In this document: in pieces, positions 63,971 to 64,000 of the stretch
Position numbering within the stretch: the first letter of the stretch is position 1
Layout: every line of letters starts with the position of its first letter
Translations under genes and position numbers: made by a program
Notes under the pieces: generated by a model
What the model saw: the letters and a program-made list of their open reading frames with translations, nothing else
What the model was told of the DNA's origin: nothing
Databases searched by the model: none
NCBI GenBank assembly: GCA_964017195.1
Contig: OZ024895.1
Location: 30,654,875 to 30,718,874, forward strand
Direction of reading: 5' to 3'
DNA length: 64,000 nt
Origin: Siderastrea radians
Lineage: Eukaryota > Cnidaria > Anthozoa > Scleractinia > Rhizangiidae

Positions 63971-64000
63971 CTTTTCGCCCTTTTCCCCGTTAGCTACTGG

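Larger units (their letters stand above)
57164..64000 (-). mobile_element. Ty3/Gypsy LTR retrotransposon (5' part outside the window)
   Basis: Transcribed leftward. In order on the minus strand: Gag, -1 frame change, MYND finger plus protease, reverse transcriptase/RNase H, integrase, polypurine tract, 3' LTR. The 5' LTR and primer-binding site would lie beyond 64000. It is disabled by a 386-bp MITE insertion between protease and reverse transcriptase and by a deletion in the integrase zinc finger. It is inserted at the edge of the satellite. Confidence 0.9.

Noticed and set aside
1..64000. CRISPR arrays, bacterial operons or phage-like systems
   Set aside because: No regularly spaced short repeats with unique spacers, no operon-like gene packing, and clear spliceosomal introns. 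The tandem arrays seen are satellite, minisatellite and ribozyme repeats.

Overview
This is eukaryotic nuclear DNA, most likely from an anthozoan cnidarian and probably a stony coral. The reasons are AT-rich noncoding DNA, GT-AG introns, metazoan genes (JHY-like, aspartylglucosaminidase-like, pentraxin) and a dense load of element types common in cnidarian genomes: Penelope-like, L1/Tx1-like LINE, Ty3/Gypsy, Crypton-like tyrosine recombinase, tRNA-derived SINEs and many MITEs. The assignment rests on sequence character only; no database was searched.

Layout. 1-4.7 kb: mostly noncoding, with an intact Crypton-like tyrosine recombinase (minus, 2383-3537) inside a 21-bp inverted repeat, then a palindrome and a SINE. 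4.8-12.6 kb: a plus-strand JHY-like cilium-associated gene. Its first coding exon carries frame breaks, and its first intron holds a 4.2-kb array of 2.9 near-identical 1454-bp units. 13.9-15.1 kb: nested MITEs and an ATGTT/ATGTC repeat. 15.2-25.8 kb: a complete minus-strand N(4)-(beta-N-acetylglucosaminyl)-L-asparaginase-like gene of ten exons (305 aa), with MITEs in its introns. 25.8-29.7 kb: a TIR element carrying one exon-like ORF, then two Penelope-like remnants in inverted orientation. 30-43 kb: mostly noncoding, with a decayed LINE and a pseudogenised pentraxin exon. 43.5-46 kb: a SINE and an apparently complete three-exon secreted pentraxin gene (minus, 227 aa). 49.1-57.2 kb: a ~168-bp satellite and a nearly full-length L1/Tx1-like LINE with ORF1, ORF2 and a 13-bp target-site duplication. 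57.2-64 kb: a minus-strand Ty3/Gypsy retrotransposon (3' LTR, PPT, Gag, MYND finger plus protease, RT/RNase H, integrase) running off the right edge. A TTAA-type MITE and an integrase-finger deletion break it.

The main discovery candidate is the tandem array at 6344-10551. Each unit carries a complete type I hammerhead ribozyme core: CTGATGA, a perfect 5-bp stem II, GAAA, a minimal stem III within a self-complementary octamer, a GTC cleavage triplet and a perfect 5-bp stem I. The three copies are sense-oriented in the JHY-like intron. The unit looks like a large noncoding retrozyme- or Penelope-related element able to yield 1454-nt RNA monomers. The array is bounded by a 74-bp direct repeat.

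All calls come from reading the sequence. Exon borders were placed by splice consensus and by checking that reading phase closes across each gene.
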